A stretch of DNA of 64,000 nt from Castellaniella sp034674885 (GCF_034674885.1 NZ_JAUCDS010000017.1:1-64000); one strand, 5' to 3'. Shown: positions 1 to 9,478, counted from the first letter of the stretch. Program-made: numbers and translations. Notes: generated by a model not told the origin, from the letters alone.

Positions 1-33
1 GAAAGCGCGGACCGATCCCGGCTTTCCTTATTT

Positions 34-53
34 GTCATATGTCATCATACAAC
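34..53 (-). promoter_or_regulatory. Candidate GntR operator, site A
   Basis: Read on the minus strand this is GTTGTATGATGACATATGAC. It shares the 11-base core GTATGATGACA with site B and matches sites C to E closely. It lies beyond the 3' end of the GntR gene and would serve a minus-strand gene starting left of the window. The stretch 1-219 holds no gene that I can support, only this site. Operator function is inferred from recurrence. Confidence 0.5.
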
Positions 54-219
54 ATGGAAATTCAGGGATCAACGAAAACCAGGGCCAGGAACTCAGTGTT
101 TCTACTGATCCGGCTCTTCAGCGCTCGAGGATGTCAATACGGGGGCGGCGTCACATACTGGTCACAGGTATGACGACGATGAATGGAACGCCAGCCAGAC
201 TGGCTGGCGGCGCATCGGC

Positions 220-954
220 TCAGCCCTTCTGGGCGACGGTTTCCTGGGCCTTGCGCAGACGTTCGCGGCTATTGGCCAGATGCGTGCGCATGGCCGCCCG
301 CGCCGCATCCGGGTCCTTGCGCGCGATGGCGTTGTAGATGTCTTCGTGTTCCAGGTGGACGCGCTCCAGATAGCGGACGCGGTCATCGTCTGCCAGCGCG
401 GCGGAATCGACCCGGGTGCGGGGGATGATGGCCTTGCCCAATTGCTTGAGGATGTCGTGGAAATAGCGGTTGCCGGTTGCCGTGGCCACCAGCAGGTGAA
501 AGGCCACGTCCGACACCACGGCGTTGCCGGTTTTCTTGCGGATATGTTCCGCGAATTCGTCCAGCGTCGTGCGCAGCTGCTGCATGTGGGCATCGGTGCG
601 CCGCAAGGCGGCCAGGCCGGCAGCCTCGGTTTCCAGGCTGATGCGCAATTCCAGGATGGCCATGACATCGAGCATGGTCAGGATGTTTTCAGTGCGGATG
701 CGCAACTGCTGTTCGTTCTGCGGTTCCAGCAGGAAAGTGCCGATGCCGTGGCGGGTTTCCACCAGGCCCGCTGCCTGCAGCCTGGAGATGGCCTCGCGAA
801 TGACCGTGCGGCTGACGCCGAAGGATTCCATCAGTTCGGATTCTGTCGGCAGCTTCTCGCCCACATGGAATTCGCCATTGCGAATCCGTTCGGACAGAGC
901 CGCCACCACAGTCTGGGTCAAGCTGCGAGAACGCCGAACAGTAGCAGGTGCCAT
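220..954 (-). CDS. GntR-family (FadR/FCD subfamily) transcriptional regulator
   Basis: This 244-residue protein has an N-terminal winged helix of the GntR type (about residues 12-78, with GEKLPTESELMESFGVSRTV and VIREAISRLQAAGLV). An all-helical FCD effector domain follows (about 95-230) with the His-containing segments DVAFHLLVATATGN and HLEHEDIYNAIARKD typical of metal- and ligand-binding FCD domains. FCD regulators usually repress sugar-acid or organic-acid genes until a carboxylate ligand binds. The gene sits next to a glucarate-dehydratase-type gene, and operator-like sequences recur before several aldarate genes nearby, so it is the likely local aldarate regulator. A copy of the site lies just upstream of its own start, suggesting autoregulation. 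No strong ribosome binding site precedes the ATG. Confidence 0.9.
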   Translation of the reverse strand: MAPATVRRSRSLTQTVVAALSERIRNGEFHVGEKLPTESELMESFGVSRTVIREAISRLQAAGLVETRHGIGTFLLEPQNEQQLRIRTENILTMLDVMAILELRISLETEAAGLAALRRTDAHMQQLRTTLDEFAEHIRKKTGNAVVSDVAFHLLVATATGNRYFHDILKQLGKAIIPRTRVDSAALADDDRVRYLERVHLEHEDIYNAIARKDPDAARAAMRTHLANSRERLRKAQETVAQKG

Positions 955-975
955 GATGGGATCACATTGATGTTA

Positions 976-995
976 GAGAACTGTCATCATACTTC
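976..995 (-). promoter_or_regulatory. Candidate GntR operator, site B (autoregulatory)
   Basis: The minus-strand core GTATGATGACA at 982-992 is identical to the core of site A. It sits 22-41 bases upstream of the GntR start, in the 72-base gap after the dehydratase gene. The TATGAT inside it could be the -10 element of the regulator gene. The outer bases fit the consensus less well than at sites C and D. Confidence 0.5.
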
Positions 996-1026
996 ATGCC
1001 TGTCAAGTACCCTGAAAACAGGCTGC

Positions 1027-2301
1027 CTAAAAACGCGGGGCCTTGCCCGTCCAGTCCGGCTGGTATTTGCGCATCTGGGCGGCATCGTTGCGCGAACGAA
1101 TGTCGCAATCCAGGTACTGCCGATGCAGGCGCGCCAGCGCGTCCTGGTCGATCTCCAGCCCCAGGCCGGGAGCATCCCCCAGCACCATGGCGCCGTCATG
1201 AAAGCGCAGCTGCCCGCCGACCACGACTTCTTCGGCGGGATCCAGCCAGGGGTAATGCGTATCGCAGGCATAACTGAGCAAAGGCACGCTGGCCGCCACG
1301 TGCGTCATGGCCGTCAGGCTGATGCCCAGATGGGAATTGGAGTGCATGGACAAGCCCAGGTCGAAGGTCTCGCACATGCGCGCCAGCAACTGGGTGTCGC
1401 GCAGCCCGCCCCAGTAATGGTGATCGGACAGGATGATCTGGCAGCCATGCGCCGTCGTGTTGGCGCGGAACTGGGCCAGATCGGTGACCACCATATTGGT
1501 GGCCAGCGGCATGCCCGTCGCCTGATGCAAAGCGGCCATGTCGGCCAGCGTGGGGCATGGGTCTTCGTAGTATTCCAGCAGGCCGTCCAGTTGTTTGCCC
1601 ATCTCGATGGCGGTGTCCAGGGACCAATTGCCATTGGGGTCGATGCGCAGCGGCATGCCCGGAAAGCGTTTCGCCAGCGCCCGGATGCAGGCGACTTCTT
1701 CCTGGGGCGGCAGCACGCCGGCCTTCAGCTTGATGCTTTTGAAGCCGTGCCGGCCGATCATGGTTTCGGCCTGGGCCACCAATTGATCCGGGGTGATGGC
1801 CTCGCCCCAGGCATCATCCGGATAGCCCGCATCCACGTGCCGCGCGTACTTGAAGAACAGGTAGGCGCTGAACGGCACGCTGTCACGCACCCGCCCGCCC
1901 AGCAGATCGACCAGCGGCATCCCCAGATAGCGCGCCTGCAGATCCAGGAAGGCGACCTCGAACGCCGAATACAGTTTCTGCACGTTCTTGGCCGGATCCG
2001 TGCCCGGCGCCAAGGTGAAAGCCGCACCCGTGCTGACGCGCGTTTCCCGAACCACCTGTCCGACGCGCTGACGCAGGCCATTCAGATCGAACGGGTCCAT
2101 GCCAACCAGCTGGGGCGCCAGCGCCTGCAGCAGTTCCAGCACCGACGCATCGCCATAGGACTCGCCCAACCCGATATGCCCGCTGTCGCTTTCCAATTCG
2201 ATGATGGAACGCAGGGCATAGGGCTCATGGATGCCGGCGGCATTCAGCAGCGGAGGGTCCTTGAATGCAATGGGAGTGACTTTGGCTGACAGCAAACGCA
2301 T
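1027..2301 (-). CDS. Glucarate dehydratase-type enolase-superfamily enzyme
   Basis: A 424-residue enzyme of the mandelate racemase/muconate lactonizing (enolase) superfamily, glucarate dehydratase group. Visible catalytic elements in order are the KLKAG lysine motif, the metal ligands in RIDPNGNWS and YYEDPCPT, the TNMVVTD segment, DHHYWGG and the general-base histidine in HSNSHLGIS. The protein is clearly distinct from the orthodox glucarate dehydratase at 14251-15600, so it may dehydrate a different acid sugar. I chose the ATG at 2301 because family members begin at the MRLLSAKVTPIAFKDPP-like strand. An in-frame ATG at 2373 would add 24 atypical residues. Neither start has a good ribosome binding site. 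It is transcribed toward the GntR gene. Confidence 0.87.
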   Translation of the reverse strand: MRLLSAKVTPIAFKDPPLLNAAGIHEPYALRSIIELESDSGHIGLGESYGDASVLELLQALAPQLVGMDPFDLNGLRQRVGQVVRETRVSTGAAFTLAPGTDPAKNVQKLYSAFEVAFLDLQARYLGMPLVDLLGGRVRDSVPFSAYLFFKYARHVDAGYPDDAWGEAITPDQLVAQAETMIGRHGFKSIKLKAGVLPPQEEVACIRALAKRFPGMPLRIDPNGNWSLDTAIEMGKQLDGLLEYYEDPCPTLADMAALHQATGMPLATNMVVTDLAQFRANTTAHGCQIILSDHHYWGGLRDTQLLARMCETFDLGLSMHSNSHLGISLTAMTHVAASVPLLSYACDTHYPWLDPAEEVVVGGQLRFHDGAMVLGDAPGLGLEIDQDALARLHRQYLDCDIRSRNDAAQMRKYQPDWTGKAPRF

Positions 2302-2542
2302 GATCGGTCCGGGTGGAATGGGAGAAGGACCGAAGGTGGATTCAAAGCACGCATCGATCCAGATGTATGACATGCGAACTGTATATCAGACCATCAATAT
2401 TTCTTATCAGGGAATTCCCCTAAAATCAATTCATATTGAAATTTATTTATTAAAAATCAATCAGTTATACATTGATTTATATATCAATGCCCTCGCCCAT
2501 CAGGCTCGGGATCCCCAGAGTATTGGCTTAAATCAAAAACTG
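2302..2542. other. AT-rich divergent control region without genes
   Basis: This stretch separates the dehydratase gene from the TctC unit and is much richer in A and T than its surroundings. It contains TGTATGACAT at about 2364-2373, a possible variant of the GntR site. It also has an inverted repeat AAATCAAT / ATTGATTT (about 2454-2478). A -35-like TTGGCT at 2523 lies 16 bases before TATACG at 2545, which overlaps site C. I see no credible gene here. Confidence 0.5.
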
Positions 2543-2562
2543 GTTATACGATGACATATAAA
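2543..2562 (+). promoter_or_regulatory. Candidate GntR operator, site C
   Basis: GTTATACGATGACATATAAA contains the inverted repeat TTATA-N8-TATAA around a shared GATGAC centre. A possible -10 hexamer, TATACG, lies inside it, 16 bases after TTGGCT. A bound repressor would therefore block the promoter of the TctCBA unit. Confidence 0.55.
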
Positions 2563-2581
2563 TGAAGCTGAGATTTGCCGA

Positions 2582-2848
2582 ATGAATGCCAGCCTGCCGC
2601 CCATCTTGCTCGATCAGCCTGCCACACCGCTTCACACAGAGAACGCCGCTACGCACGACACGATCCACTCTGCGCGAGTATCGCTGATCCGGCTCCCCCT
2701 GCCCCGCCCCATCAGCGACGCCAAGGTACTGACGAGGCGACAGCAGCCACTGACCGAAGTCGCCCTGGTCGTCGCGCAGTCGGACTGCCGGCAATCCTCT
2801 CCAGTTCCCAACCACAGCAACACCCCCCCCACCGAGGAGAAGACATGA
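2582..2848 (+). pseudogene. N-terminal remnant of a talarate/galactarate dehydratase-like gene, now a leader ORF
   Basis: The 88-residue frame begins 20 bases after site C. Residues 27-66, around PISDAKVLTRRQQPLTEVAL, match the N-terminus of the dehydratase at 11255-12445, which reads PISDAKVFTGRQKPLTEVAM. Homology stops near base 2779 and the rest (QSSPVPNHSNTPPTEEKT) looks non-homologous. The enzyme's catalytic barrel is entirely missing, so it cannot be an enzyme. The stop codon overlaps the tctC start as ATGA, so translation of the remnant could still be coupled to tctC. The frame contains a run of eight C (2823-2830). It may be a deletion scar kept as a translated leader. Confidence 0.7.
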
Positions 2849-3822
2849 AGCCCTTTCGACATCTTGCCCTGAGTGCGTTGGCCATCACGGTAACTGCCGC
2901 ATTACCGCTGGCCGCACAGGCCGCCGACGCCGCATGGCCCAACAAACCCATCCAGGTCGTCGTGCCGGCAGGCGCCGGCGGCGACACCGATTTCAACGCC
3001 CGCACCATGGCCCGGTACTTCGAAAAAATGACCGGCAAGACCATGATCGTGACCAACATGAACGGCGGCGGCGGCACGATCGCCATGAACAAGGTCGAAA
3101 CCGCCAAGCCCGACGGCAATACGCTGCTGTTCGCGCACACCGGCCAACTGATCGTCAACGAGGTGTCCGGCCTGATCGATTACAAATTCGACGACAAGCT
3201 CGCGATTTCATGCATTCCCGCCGTCGATAAAAGCGTCGTGCTGGTCGCCAGCAAACAATCCGGCCTGAAGACCGTCGGCGACATCGTCGCAAAGGCCAAG
3301 GCCGCCCCGGATACCGTGATCTACGGCACGGAATTCGGCGGGTTTTCCCACCTGCAAGGGCTGATGTTCCAGAAAGCCGCAGGCATCCAGATGAAGTTCG
3401 TGGACGTTGGCTCGGCCTCGGACAAGATCACGTCCCTGCTGGGCGGCCGGATCGCACTGGCCTCGATCTCCTACGGCGCGGTCCAGGACTACCAGAAGAC
3501 CGGCGACATGGCGATGGTGGCCCAATACAGCAGCACGCCCAACCCGCTGCTGGGCGACGTCAAGACCTTTGACGAGCAAGGCATCCCGCTGGACATGACC
3601 AAGCCCTACATCATCGCCTTCCCCAAGGGCACCGATCCGGCGATCCTCAAGAAAATGTCTGACGTCATGGAAAAGATCACCCAGGACCCGGACTACGCCA
3701 AAGCCCTGAAGGACGGCTTCAAACAGCCCGTCACCTTCTATCCGACGGACGCCGCCGTGAAAAAGCTCAACGAGATCCGCACGGACCTGATGCAGTACAA
3801 GGACCTGCTGCGCCAACGCTAA
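2845..3822 (+). CDS. TctC/Bug-family periplasmic substrate-binding protein
   Basis: A 325-residue extracytoplasmic receptor of the tripartite tricarboxylate transporter (TTT) family. It has a signal peptide ending near ALPLAAQAADA and the Bug signature WPNKPIQVVVPAGAGGDTD, followed by the NMNGGGGTIA loop that binds carboxylates in known Bug proteins. The ATG at 2845 is set by GAGGAG at 2834-2839 and by the signal peptide. An upstream in-frame extension would be rich in Arg and Pro and atypical. It heads a tctC-tctB-tctA unit behind a GntR operator-like site, so an aldarate or related acid is the likely ligand. That assignment is inference from context. Confidence 0.92.
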   Translation: MKPFRHLALSALAITVTAALPLAAQAADAAWPNKPIQVVVPAGAGGDTDFNARTMARYFEKMTGKTMIVTNMNGGGGTIAMNKVETAKPDGNTLLFAHTGQLIVNEVSGLIDYKFDDKLAISCIPAVDKSVVLVASKQSGLKTVGDIVAKAKAAPDTVIYGTEFGGFSHLQGLMFQKAAGIQMKFVDVGSASDKITSLLGGRIALASISYGAVQDYQKTGDMAMVAQYSSTPNPLLGDVKTFDEQGIPLDMTKPYIIAFPKGTDPAILKKMSDVMEKITQDPDYAKALKDGFKQPVTFYPTDAAVKKLNEIRTDLMQYKDLLRQR

Positions 3823-3942
3823 GCGACTGCCCCTCGCCTCGCCTCCGATGAGCGCCACGCAGGCCTCGCCGGAGACGAGGCCCTGGGAGACCGGCCATCG
3901 CGATCTCCCAGGTCCTTCTTTCCGATGCTGGAATCACACCTT

Positions 3943-4419
3943 ATGGACCGGATCAAAAAGCGAGAAGTCACCGTCGGCGCCATCATGCTGGCCTGCGGCC
4001 TGGGATACATGGCGCTGACCAGCCAGATCCCGCACGTCAAGAACCAATACGGTTTCGTGGACGCGACATTCGTCCCCTATGTACTCAGCGCCATCATGTG
4101 CCTGCTCGGCATCCTGCAGATCCTGACGATCCGCCAGGCGACCGAAGGCACCACCCCCGAAGCGTCCGGCGCGGACCAGCGAACGGTCTTCAAAACGATT
4201 GCGCTGATCATCGCCTACGTCGCCCTGCTGGAACCACTCGGGTTCCTGCTGGCGACCGTCCTGTACCTGGTGATTCAGTTCACCATGCTGACGCCAGCGG
4301 ACAAAAAACCGAATCTGCCCTTGTACGTCCTGATCGCTGTACTGACATCCGGCATCACTTACGCCATTTTCAGATACGCCTTCGACATGGTGCTGCCAGT
4401 CGGCATCTTCGGCGCCTAG
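3943..4419 (+). CDS. TctB-family small membrane subunit of TTT transporter
   Basis: About 158 residues with four hydrophobic segments (for example VGAIMLACGLGYMAL, VPYVLSAIMCLLGIL, IALIIAYVALLEPLGFLLATVLYLV and LYVLIAVLTSGITYAIF), as expected for TctB. It lies between the receptor gene and the large TctA gene, 9 bases before tctA. An alternative ATG at 3925 adds six residues. Neither start has a strong ribosome binding site, and I prefer 3943 because a charged N-terminus directly before the first membrane segment is usual for this family. Sequence conservation in TctB is low, so the call rests mainly on topology and context. Confidence 0.87.
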   Translation: MDRIKKREVTVGAIMLACGLGYMALTSQIPHVKNQYGFVDATFVPYVLSAIMCLLGILQILTIRQATEGTTPEASGADQRTVFKTIALIIAYVALLEPLGFLLATVLYLVIQFTMLTPADKKPNLPLYVLIAVLTSGITYAIFRYAFDMVLPVGIFGA

Positions 4420-4428
4420 GAGACCCCC

Positions 4429-5919
4429 ATGCTATCTCTGCTTCAGCAAGGCCTGGACGCCGTCTTCACCTTCCAGGTCTTCGGCCTGGTGCTGTTTGGC
4501 ACCATCATCGGCATCATCTTCGGCGCCATCCCCGGGCTGACCTCGACCATGGCGGTCGCCCTGTTCCTGCCGATCACCTATACCCTGAGCCCCGGCGCCG
4601 GCATTTCGCTGCTGGTCGCCCTGTTCGTCGGCGGCACCTCGGGCGGCCTGATTTCCGCCATCCTGCTGAAAATTCCCGGCACGCCATCGTCCATCGCCAC
4701 GACCTTCGACGGCGGCCCGATGATGGAAAAGGGCGAAGCGGTCAAAGCGCTGGGCGCCGGCATCGTGTTTTCCTTCATCGGCACGATCCTCAGCATCGCG
4801 GCGCTGATCTTCATCGCTCCGACACTGGCCAAGGTCGCCCTGCGATTCGGGCCGCATGAATACTTCGCCATCGCCGTCTTTTCCCTGACCCTGATCGCCA
4901 CGCTGGCCAGCGGCTCGATGATCAAGGGGATTTTCTCCGGCGTCGTGGGCTTTGCCTTTGCCACGGTGGGGATCGCGCCCGTCGATGCCGTCACCCGCTA
5001 CACCTTCGGCTACGCGGACCTGAACGGCGGCTTCCAGATCCTGACGGTGCTGATCGGCCTGTTCGCGGTGTCCGAGATCATCAAGGTCGCCGAAACCGTC
5101 AAGCACGAGCAAAAAGCGGATATCGGCACGGTCAGCATGAAGAACGTCAAGGGCTTCGGCTTTTCGCTGCAGGAGTTCTTCGGCCAGGGGTGGAACTGCA
5201 TCCGCTCGGCCCTCATCGGCACCGGCATCGGCATCCTGCCCGGCATCGGCGGCGGCACGTCGAACATCGTGTCCTACATCGTCGCCAAGAATCGATCCAA
5301 GCACCCGGAGAAATTCGGCACCGGCATCCTGGATGGCGTGGTGGCCTCGGAAACCGCGAACAATGCATCCATCGGCGGCGCCATGGTGCCGTTGCTGACC
5401 CTGGGCATCCCGGGCGATGCAGTGACCGCCGTCATGCTGGGCGGCTTCATGATCCAGGGCATCCAGCCGGGGCCGCTGCTGTTCGTCTCCCAGGGAGCCC
5501 TGGTCTACACGATTTTCGTGGCGCTGGTGCTATCCACCGTGATGATGCTGGTGTGCGAATTCTACGGTCTGCGCATCTTCATCAAGCTGCTGGCCATCCC
5601 CAAACACATCCTGCTGCCGATCATCCTGGTGCTGTGCGTGGTGGGGGCATTCGGCCTGGGCAACAGCATGTTCGACGTCTGGACCATCCTGCTGTTCGGC
5701 CTGATCGGCTACGGCTTCCTGAAAGTCGGCATCAGCCTGCCGCCCTTCATCATCGGCTTCATCCTGGGGCCCATGGCGGAAACCAATCTGCGCCGGGGCC
5801 TGCAATTGTCGGACGGCAATTTCACCGGGTTCCTGACCAACCCGATCTCGGCCGTATTCCTGGCCCTGTCGCTGGCTTCGATCCTCTGGAGCCTGCACCA
5901 GGCCAGGAAACCGCGCTGA
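4429..5919 (+). CDS. TctA-family large permease subunit of TTT transporter
   Basis: A 496-residue, highly hydrophobic protein with the TctA hallmarks GAIPGLTSTMAVALFLPITY near the N-terminus and GILPGIGGGTSNIVSYIVAK near residue 270. The segment ETANNASIGGAMVPLLTLGIPGD is also typical. These glycine- and proline-rich loops are strongly conserved in the family. A TAGGAGACCCCC ribosome binding region precedes the ATG. Together with TctC and TctB it forms a secondary, ion-driven importer for a carboxylated substrate. The operon ends here, followed by a GC-rich hairpin. Confidence 0.95.
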   Translation: MLSLLQQGLDAVFTFQVFGLVLFGTIIGIIFGAIPGLTSTMAVALFLPITYTLSPGAGISLLVALFVGGTSGGLISAILLKIPGTPSSIATTFDGGPMMEKGEAVKALGAGIVFSFIGTILSIAALIFIAPTLAKVALRFGPHEYFAIAVFSLTLIATLASGSMIKGIFSGVVGFAFATVGIAPVDAVTRYTFGYADLNGGFQILTVLIGLFAVSEIIKVAETVKHEQKADIGTVSMKNVKGFGFSLQEFFGQGWNCIRSALIGTGIGILPGIGGGTSNIVSYIVAKNRSKHPEKFGTGILDGVVASETANNASIGGAMVPLLTLGIPGDAVTAVMLGGFMIQGIQPGPLLFVSQGALVYTIFVALVLSTVMMLVCEFYGLRIFIKLLAIPKHILLPIILVLCVVGAFGLGNSMFDVWTILLFGLIGYGFLKVGISLPPFIIGFILGPMAETNLRRGLQLSDGNFTGFLTNPISAVFLALSLASILWSLHQARKPR

Positions 5920-5924
5920 CGGCA

Positions 5925-5956
5925 AGCGGGGTGCCGCCTTGCGGCAGCGCCCCGCT
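5925..5956 (+). terminator. GC-rich hairpin after tctA
   Basis: AGCGGGG (5925-5931) pairs with CCCCGCT (5950-5956), and inside it GCCGC pairs with GCGGC. There is no T tract after the stem, so it may act as a weak or factor-dependent terminator or as an mRNA-stabilising hairpin. Confidence 0.4.
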
Positions 5957-6030
5957 CGGCCGCCGCGCCCGCGACCGGCCCCACAGACGATGTCATACAA
6001 CGAACTCGACACCTCATTCTGGGCAATCAG

Positions 6031-6058
6031 AGCATATTAGGGAATGTACTAATATGCT
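6031..6058. repeat. Perfect inverted repeat upstream of the ABC operon
   Basis: AGCATATTA and TAATATGCT form nine-base perfect arms separated by ten bases. It lies in the 356-base gap between tctA and the ABC binding-protein gene, outside the GntR-like site D. It could be an operator for a second regulator. The rest of the gap is AT-rich without genes. A GTTGTATGACATC-like element lies on the minus strand at about 5991-6003. Confidence 0.5.
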
Positions 6059-6170
6059 GCGGATAATGAAACATATCTTTGATAATCAATCAGTTACAAA
6101 GAAAATAAAAACGATCTTCCGATCGATCAGTGCACAGTCAGGAAAATCTACTATTCCAACGCCAATCTAA

Positions 6171-6190
6171 GTTATATGATGACTTATAAG
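6171..6190 (+). promoter_or_regulatory. Candidate GntR operator, site D
   Basis: GTTATATGATGACTTATAAG has the clearest inverted repeat of the set (TTATA-N8-TATAA). It lies 86 bases before the ATG of the ABC binding-protein gene. A TATATG or TATGAT element inside it could serve as -10. Confidence 0.55.
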
Positions 6191-6275
6191 GAAGGATTCA
6201 CCCCGAATGTCAGAAATCCATCTGTTTTCCTGCAACCGCCTCCTTCCGCGCACAGGTGAACACCAAGGAGACACA

Positions 6276-7448
6276 ATGAAAGGCAATCAACAAACCGTGC
6301 GGCCGCTGCGATTCCACACGCTGGCGGGCGCACTGGCTCTGGCCTGCGCCGCCGCTTCGGTACAGGCCGCCCCCGTCGCGCTGAACATCGTGGACGTGGC
6401 CGGGAACCTGGCCGTCACCCAGAAGGCGCTGGAATCCTTCCGCGACCAGAACCCGGACCTGGTGTCCAGCATGACCTTCACCAACGCGCCGGCGCCGCAG
6501 ATCCCGGGCAAGATCAAGGCCATGCAAAAGGCCAACCGCGCGGACATCGACCTGGTGCTGACCGGCACCGACGCCCTGGCCGCCGGCATCGAACAGGACC
6601 TGTGGGTCAAATTGCTGCCTGACCACCAGGACAAATTCAAGGACATCCTGACCCAATACCACCGCAACGCCGCCCGCATGCAGGAACTGGCCAAAGGCTA
6701 CGGCCTGGAAGTCAGCTTCATGCAATCGGGCCCGCTGCTCGAATACAACCCGGAAAAGGTCAAGAATCCGCCCAAGACCCCGGCCCAACTGCTGGACTGG
6801 TGCAAGGCCAATCCGGGCCAATTCCTGTACGCCCGCCCGGCCAATTCCGGCCCGGGCCGCACTTTCCTGATGGGCCTGCCCTATCTGCTGGGCGACAAAG
6901 ATCCCTACGATCCGATCAAGGGCTGGGACAACACCTGGAAATTCCTGAAGGAACTGAACGAATGCGTGCCCTACTACCCGGGCGGCACCTCGGCCATCAT
7001 GAAGGAACTGGGCCAGGGCAGCCGTACCATGACCGTGACCGTGACGGGCTGGGACATCAACCCGCGCGCTCTGGGTATCGTGCCGGCTGACTTCAAGATC
7101 CAGGCCTTCGACAACTTCACCTGGGTCAACGACGCCCACTACATGGTCATCCCCAAGGGCGTATCCAAGGAAAAGCAGGAAGTCCTGTTCAAGCTGATGG
7201 ACTTCATGATGCAGCCCAAGCAGCAGGCCATGACCTACGACACGGGCTACTTCTACCCCGGCCCTGCCATCCGTGACGTGCCGCTGTCGGCCGCCCCGAA
7301 GGAAAGCCAGGAAGTCATCGAGAAATACGGCCGGCCCGAATACGCCGAGCTGACGGCCCGCCGCCCCAGCGCCGTGCCGCTGGACGCCAAGGCCATGGTG
7401 GAAGCCTTCCACAAATGGGATACCGACATCGGTGCCCTGAAGAAGTAA
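6276..7448 (+). CDS. ABC transporter periplasmic solute-binding protein (family 1/8 type)
   Basis: A 390-residue secreted protein with a signal peptide (residues 1-30, hydrophobic core LAGALALACAAASVQA). A two-lobed binding-protein fold follows, with ADIDLVLTGTDALAAGI, GQFLYARPANSGPGRTFLMG and GYFYPGP-like segments seen in spermidine/putrescine- and iron-like receptors. The ATG at 6276 follows AAGGAG with five bases of spacing. It heads a five-gene unit with an ATPase, two permeases and an aldose-epimerase-like gene. The GntR-like operator upstream suggests uptake of an acid sugar, but the fold alone does not give the ligand. Confidence 0.9.
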   Translation: MKGNQQTVRPLRFHTLAGALALACAAASVQAAPVALNIVDVAGNLAVTQKALESFRDQNPDLVSSMTFTNAPAPQIPGKIKAMQKANRADIDLVLTGTDALAAGIEQDLWVKLLPDHQDKFKDILTQYHRNAARMQELAKGYGLEVSFMQSGPLLEYNPEKVKNPPKTPAQLLDWCKANPGQFLYARPANSGPGRTFLMGLPYLLGDKDPYDPIKGWDNTWKFLKELNECVPYYPGGTSAIMKELGQGSRTMTVTVTGWDINPRALGIVPADFKIQAFDNFTWVNDAHYMVIPKGVSKEKQEVLFKLMDFMMQPKQQAMTYDTGYFYPGPAIRDVPLSAAPKESQEVIEKYGRPEYAELTARRPSAVPLDAKAMVEAFHKWDTDIGALKK

Positions 7449-7521
7449 TCCCTGCCTGACGATGACCCGCCCGCATGCCCTTCGGGGCGCGGGCGGCCTG
7501 TATCTCCCTGGATTTTGCAAT

Positions 7522-8597
<1,076 letters not shown>

Positions 8598-8601
<4 letters not shown>

Positions 8602-9473
8602 GCACCGCCGACCTGGCCATGGCCCCCCGGGGCGACCGCCGAGGCTGGCTGGCCGCCCCCGCCGTGGTGGTGCTGCTGGCGCTGTTCGTCTACCCCTTTC
8701 TCTATGGGGTGGTGATTTCCTTCGAGCCCATGGACGGCGGCAGCATCTGGACCAACTACATCCATTTCTTCACGACGTCGACCGAATTCGGCACGCTCTG
8801 GACGACTTTCAAGCTGGCCGCGCCCGCCACCCTGATCAATATCGGCATGGCGGTGCCGGTGGCGTTTTCCCTGCGCCGCAACAGCCGCAAGCAACGCATC
8901 GTCACCACCATCCTGGTGATCCCCATCACCCTGGGCACGGTGCTGATCGCCGATGGCATGCTGACGTTCTACAGCCCGGTGGGCTGGTTCTCGCAATTCG
9001 TCCAGGGCCTGCACCTGTACACCCAGGAAGTCCGCCTGACCCACAACTACTGGGGCGTGCTGATTTCCCTGGTGATTTCCGACTTTCCCTTTGTCTTCCT
9101 GCTGACCCTGTCATACATCTCGGGCATCGATCCGACACTGGCCAAGGCTGCCGGCACGCTGGGCGCCAACTCCTGGCAGCAGTTCCGCCTGATCTATCTG
9201 CCCCTGCTGGTGCCGGGGCTGAGCATGGCGGCCGCCCTGTCCTTCGTGCAGACGTTCGCCGTGTTTCCATCCGCCATCCTGCTGGGGGCGCCCGCAGGTC
9301 CGACCCGGGTGATCTCCATCGCGGCCTACGAGGCGGCCTTTGAACAATACGACTACGGCATGGCGTCGGCCATTGCCATCGTCATGGGATTCGCGCAGCT
9401 GCTGATCGTCTGCGCGATCTTCGCATTCCGGCGGGCCTTCTATACCGGCCCGGCCACCAGCGGCAAGGGGTGA
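8598..9473 (+). CDS. ABC transporter permease, first subunit
   Basis: A 291-residue inner-membrane protein with about six membrane segments. It has the EAA-type loop DPTLAKAAGTLGANSWQQFR followed by LIYLPLLVPGL that docks to the ATPase. The start overlaps the ATPase stop. It resembles PotB-like permeases of the binding-protein-dependent superfamily and pairs with the following permease. Confidence 0.93.
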
Positions 9474-9478
9474 CACAC

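Noticed and set aside
280..2289. A 669-codon plus-strand open frame across the GntR and dehydratase genes
   Set aside because: It is antisense to two clear genes, rich in Gln, His and Arg, and has no recognisable motif. It is a shadow of high-GC coding DNA.
2364..6003. TGTATGACAT elements at about 2364-2373 and, on the minus strand, about 5991-6003 as full GntR operators
   Set aside because: They lack three central bases of the consensus, so I mention them only as possible variants.
7462..7521. Upstream start for the ABC ATPase gene
   Set aside because: The extra 20 residues are not family-like and the ATG at 7522 gives the usual N-terminus.
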